Assembly: GCF_000378385.1 (NCBI RefSeq)
Contig: NZ_KB899662.1
Location: forward strand, 62,001 to 126,000
Direction: 5' to 3'
Length of the DNA: 64,000 nucleotides
From: Paenibacillus daejeonensis DSM 15491
Lineage (GTDB): Bacteria; Bacillota; Bacilli; Paenibacillales; Paenibacillaceae
The position numbers and the translations under genes were made by a program. Below are positions 63,001 to 64,000 of this stretch, in pieces. How positions within the stretch are numbered: position 1 is the first letter of the stretch; each line of letters starts with the position of its first letter. The notes beneath the pieces are model-generated. The model worked only from the letters and a program-made list of their open reading frames with translations, made no database searches and was not told where the DNA came from.

Positions 63001-63760
63001 ACTCGGTACGTTCCCGCTTCCAGACGGAGGATGACTCGTCGAACAGATTCTGCCAAATGCCTTCTCGACGCGCCAGTTCCTCCTCTTGCTCACTTTTCAA
63101 TTGCTCCAGCAGCGCCTCACGCTCCGTAGCCGCCTCTTCCTGCAACCGTTCCAGAGCCGCAGCCTTGGCCGCTTCGGCTTCCATCAGCTCCTGTGCCTGC
63201 TTTTGCTTCAACGCCTCCAGGTGCTGCGCCTGCTCGGTTTTAAGCTTCTCGACCTGCTGCCGCTGCTGCTCCTCCAACTTCTTGCGCGTCTCTTCCGCTG
63301 CAGAAGATTGCGCTTGCAGTTGCTTCTTGAATGAGGATTCCTGCTCTGCCAATTCCCGTGTCAATTGGGCACGCGTCTGCTCCAGCTGCTGTTTGTGTGC
63401 CGACTGCTCACGGCGCAAGGTTTCCTCCGCCTGCGATACAGCCGCAGCGAGCTCCTCGCGTGTCGACTGAAACTGGGCCTGCTCACGTTCCAGTTGCTCG
63501 GCAAGTGCCTGGTTATCCGCTTCACGCTGGCTCAGTTGCTCACTGTCCAGCCGCAGACGAAACACTTCGTCGGCCATATGTACTGCTGCCAGTACAGCGA
63601 TCCTCGGCAAGTCGAGACGGGGATAGCCTTTGGCCACTTTATTCATATTATCGTCAACCATCGCAGCGACACGCTTCATCTCATCGATGCTCGAATCCCC
63701 TGCCAGCTTGTATTGATGCCCATATATATCAACCGTAACACGCGTACGCTGATTACTCAT
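60068..63760 (-). CDS. zapA: Giant ZapA fused to a ~1140-residue coiled coil
   Basis: A 1230-residue protein. Residues 1-95 are a normal ZapA domain (RVTVDIYGHQYKLAGDSSID, then IAVLAAVHMADEVFRLRLD), which binds FtsZ and supports the division ring. ZapA usually ends near 90-100 residues. Here the frame continues without interruption as Glu/Gln/Leu/Ala-rich coiled coil to the C terminus (ending YNKLQTEYNEWIELIEQS, the usual sort of ZapA-like end). A 14-residue tandem repeat (LQAELSERSQATEQ-type) occupies about residues 680-805. The ATG at 63758-63760 has AGGAGG 11 bases upstream. It lies directly downstream of pheT, as in Bacillus; a rnhC gene is not between them. Confidence 0.92.
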   Translation of the reverse strand: MSNQRTRVTVDIYGHQYKLAGDSSIDEMKRVAAMVDDNMNKVAKGYPRLDLPRIAVLAAVHMADEVFRLRLDSEQLSQREADNQALAEQLEREQAQFQSTREELAAAVSQAEETLRREQSAHKQQLEQTRAQLTRELAEQESSFKKQLQAQSSAAEETRKKLEEQQRQQVEKLKTEQAQHLEALKQKQAQELMEAEAAKAAALERLQEEAATEREALLEQLKSEQEEELARREGIWQNLFDESSSVWKRERTELQRLIEEEENRSSEWRDKYESRESYWSNLLRDKEQKWLQERSELEQAQQAAADELEARWNERLKAANAQAEQERLQEIEQLQVQHAGEVERLKETHRHVSQTHREAAAEQARQLEEVQQQLEQQRQEAQQLEARYAQELEAERQARKELEIRHRQRLEELHQTHQQERKRMEQGHQQKLGELEQAGKQAEQRRQQMETKWQEQLAAAKREHEQAAAALQERIDAAEAGMMQAMEQEEVLRSTLEGMESERLATEQRAEASEVLVRQLETDRSSMEQEISALRERLTEQEAAAERESAEHQQASGRLHTRIEELEQQAGKLTTRGQQLAEELGQARAEQTKQQEQIQAAEEQAMEYLIEIESLQEQQTSSQHHLQQLETELSESRRLTEVVQAELDELRGKEELLRTELEEARSASANLQTQLEVSEQAATALQSRLADSQQAEEALRSELAERSQAVEALQAELSERSQATEQLQAELSERGQAVEQLQAELSERSVATEQLQAELSERSQATEQLRAELSERSQAVEQLQRELSERDHSTGSLQTELAEARGVTDELRARYLEEQEKQHALQSEIENKQALLDQTVARLDASERAAAELQDELSSSRQETAALRERTADREQEAAELNELLAAYEQSEQEQAAREAELALKLEKQLGQLEESERRSLAAEELLTAQSEAAATLQAQLEKAEEQVAAAAAVELELSELREQRTVGQLAVLEAQRLAQAAGEEHQQLASRLSQRDGELQELKELLEVYEQQDQERTVRDRELAAELERLQRRLSEVQEERAADQASAAAREQREALLQAKLESAEQQLSETYDSLEQERQQLEQVNERLQAQELTVDELRQELELTRASSGESTAQMAALTEEIAMLRSRAELAEQTAERYIEAEMHWREAELELQEEKRELYQQVEQARDELTRLNETLEGMKTAEMTATSIEDDFQDLREQHMKLRTEYNKLQTEYNEWIELIEQS
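61343..61720 (-). repeat. 42-bp (14-residue) tandem repeats within zapA
   Basis: About nine units of exactly two heptads, consensus A-[VT]-E-Q-L-Q-A-E-L-S-E-R-S-Q. The middle six are nearly identical and the outer ones decay, as expected for expansion from within. Confidence 0.88.
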
Positions 63761-63791
63761 TTTGGCTGTTACCTCCTATTCGCCAGCGTGG

Positions 63792-63838
63792 AAAAAGTCA
63801 CATCGCTGTTCACTTGGAACTACTTCGATGTGACTTTG
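63792..63838 (-). terminator. Intrinsic terminator after pheT
   Basis: Minus-strand AAGTCACATCG...CGATGTGACTTTTTCC. It lies 12 bases after the pheT stop and separates it from zapA. Confidence 0.8.
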
Positions 63839-63849
63839 TGTTTTCCTGC

Positions 63850-64000
63850 CTATTTTCTCAATTCGGCACCAAAAGATTCTTCCAATTGGGCCACGACCTT
63901 GCCATGTAGTTCCGTTACTTCTTCATCCGTCAGCGTGCGCTCGGAATGACGATAGATCAAGGAGAGTGCAACGCTCTTCTTCTCAGCGCCAAGCTTCTCA
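63850..64000 (-). CDS. pheT: Phenylalanyl-tRNA synthetase beta subunit, C-terminal end (partial)
   Basis: Only the last 49 codons lie in the window; the 5' part is beyond the right edge. The translation [20 protein letters not shown] followed by ...[11 protein letters not shown] and the TAG at 63850-63852 fit the ferredoxin-fold anticodon-binding (FDX-ACB) end of PheT. The gene charges tRNA-Phe together with PheS. Its position before zapA matches the Bacillus gene order. An intrinsic terminator follows 12 bases after the stop. Confidence 0.9.
   Translation of the reverse strand, partial: EKLGAEKKSVALSLIYRHSERTLTDEEVTELHGKVVAQLEESFGAELRK

Noticed and set aside
60143-63738. Plus-strand frames antisense to zapA, including leucine-rich ones.
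   Set aside because: They arise from the Glu/Gln-rich coiled-coil codons read on the other strand and have no starts or domains.

Overview
The window looks like a chromosomal segment of a Gram-positive endospore former, most likely Paenibacillus or a close relative. Base composition is moderately GC-rich, ribosome binding sites are strong GGAGG types, and TTG and GTG starts are common. Many products are spore-coat or sporulation proteins: two CotS-like kinases, a YheC/YheD ATP-grasp protein, a CotSA-like glycosyltransferase, CotH with a CotB-like partner, two CotF-type proteins and a Spo0E-like phosphatase. The right edge keeps the pheT / zapA / mutS2 / yshE neighbourhood known from Bacillus. 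No rRNA, tRNA, CRISPR array, transposase or prophage was seen.

Layout. 0-16 kb is a spore-envelope region: CotS-like kinases around a small lipoprotein, an ATP-grasp coat protein, three small helical proteins, an HNH nuclease, a giant 1868-residue decapeptide-repeat protein, thiC behind a TPP riboswitch, a glycosyltransferase and psd. 16-29 kb carries an AraC regulator divergent from an aminotransferase, an EcsAB-type ABC exporter, a DEAD-box helicase, an SDR, an orphan CheX, a zinc-dependent phospholipase-like protein, an HRDC protein, DUF3055 and DUF3905-like proteins, and a protein with a FliM/FliY-type N-terminal peptide. Two copies of a ~189-bp structured intergenic element and a ~73-bp tandem array lie here.

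28.5-39.8 kb is thiamine territory. A second TPP riboswitch, with its own promoter and terminator, precedes an eleven-gene minus-strand operon: luxE-like, luxC-like, a thiXYZ-type ABC importer, an SDR, thiF, thiE, thiS, thiG and thiO. thiD follows after a repeat-filled gap. ThiO, ThiG, ThiS and ThiF make the thiazole, ThiC the pyrimidine, ThiD phosphorylates HMP and ThiE joins the halves. The importer plus an acid-activating, acid-reducing and alcohol-forming trio (LuxE, LuxC, SDR) is the most interesting unit of the window. I propose that it salvages an oxidised thiamine pyrimidine or similar carboxylate.

39.8-50 kb holds a sensor kinase with a degenerate N box, a 5'-3' exonuclease, aminotransferases, a site-2 protease-like protein, an ArsC/Spx-like protein, an RluA pseudouridine synthase, a PduO adenosyltransferase, a Spo0E-like protein, an Lrp/AsnC regulator and a DUF4397 protein. 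50-64 kb holds the CotF/CotB/CotH coat cluster, cysK, an MFS transporter, a zinc-ribbon protein, a 24-residue membrane peptide, a DUF350 protein, mutS2, a holin-like membrane protein, a CuA lipoprotein, a 1230-residue ZapA fused to a giant coiled coil, and the 3' end of pheT.

Motif readings and family names are from direct inspection and memory. No database search was run.
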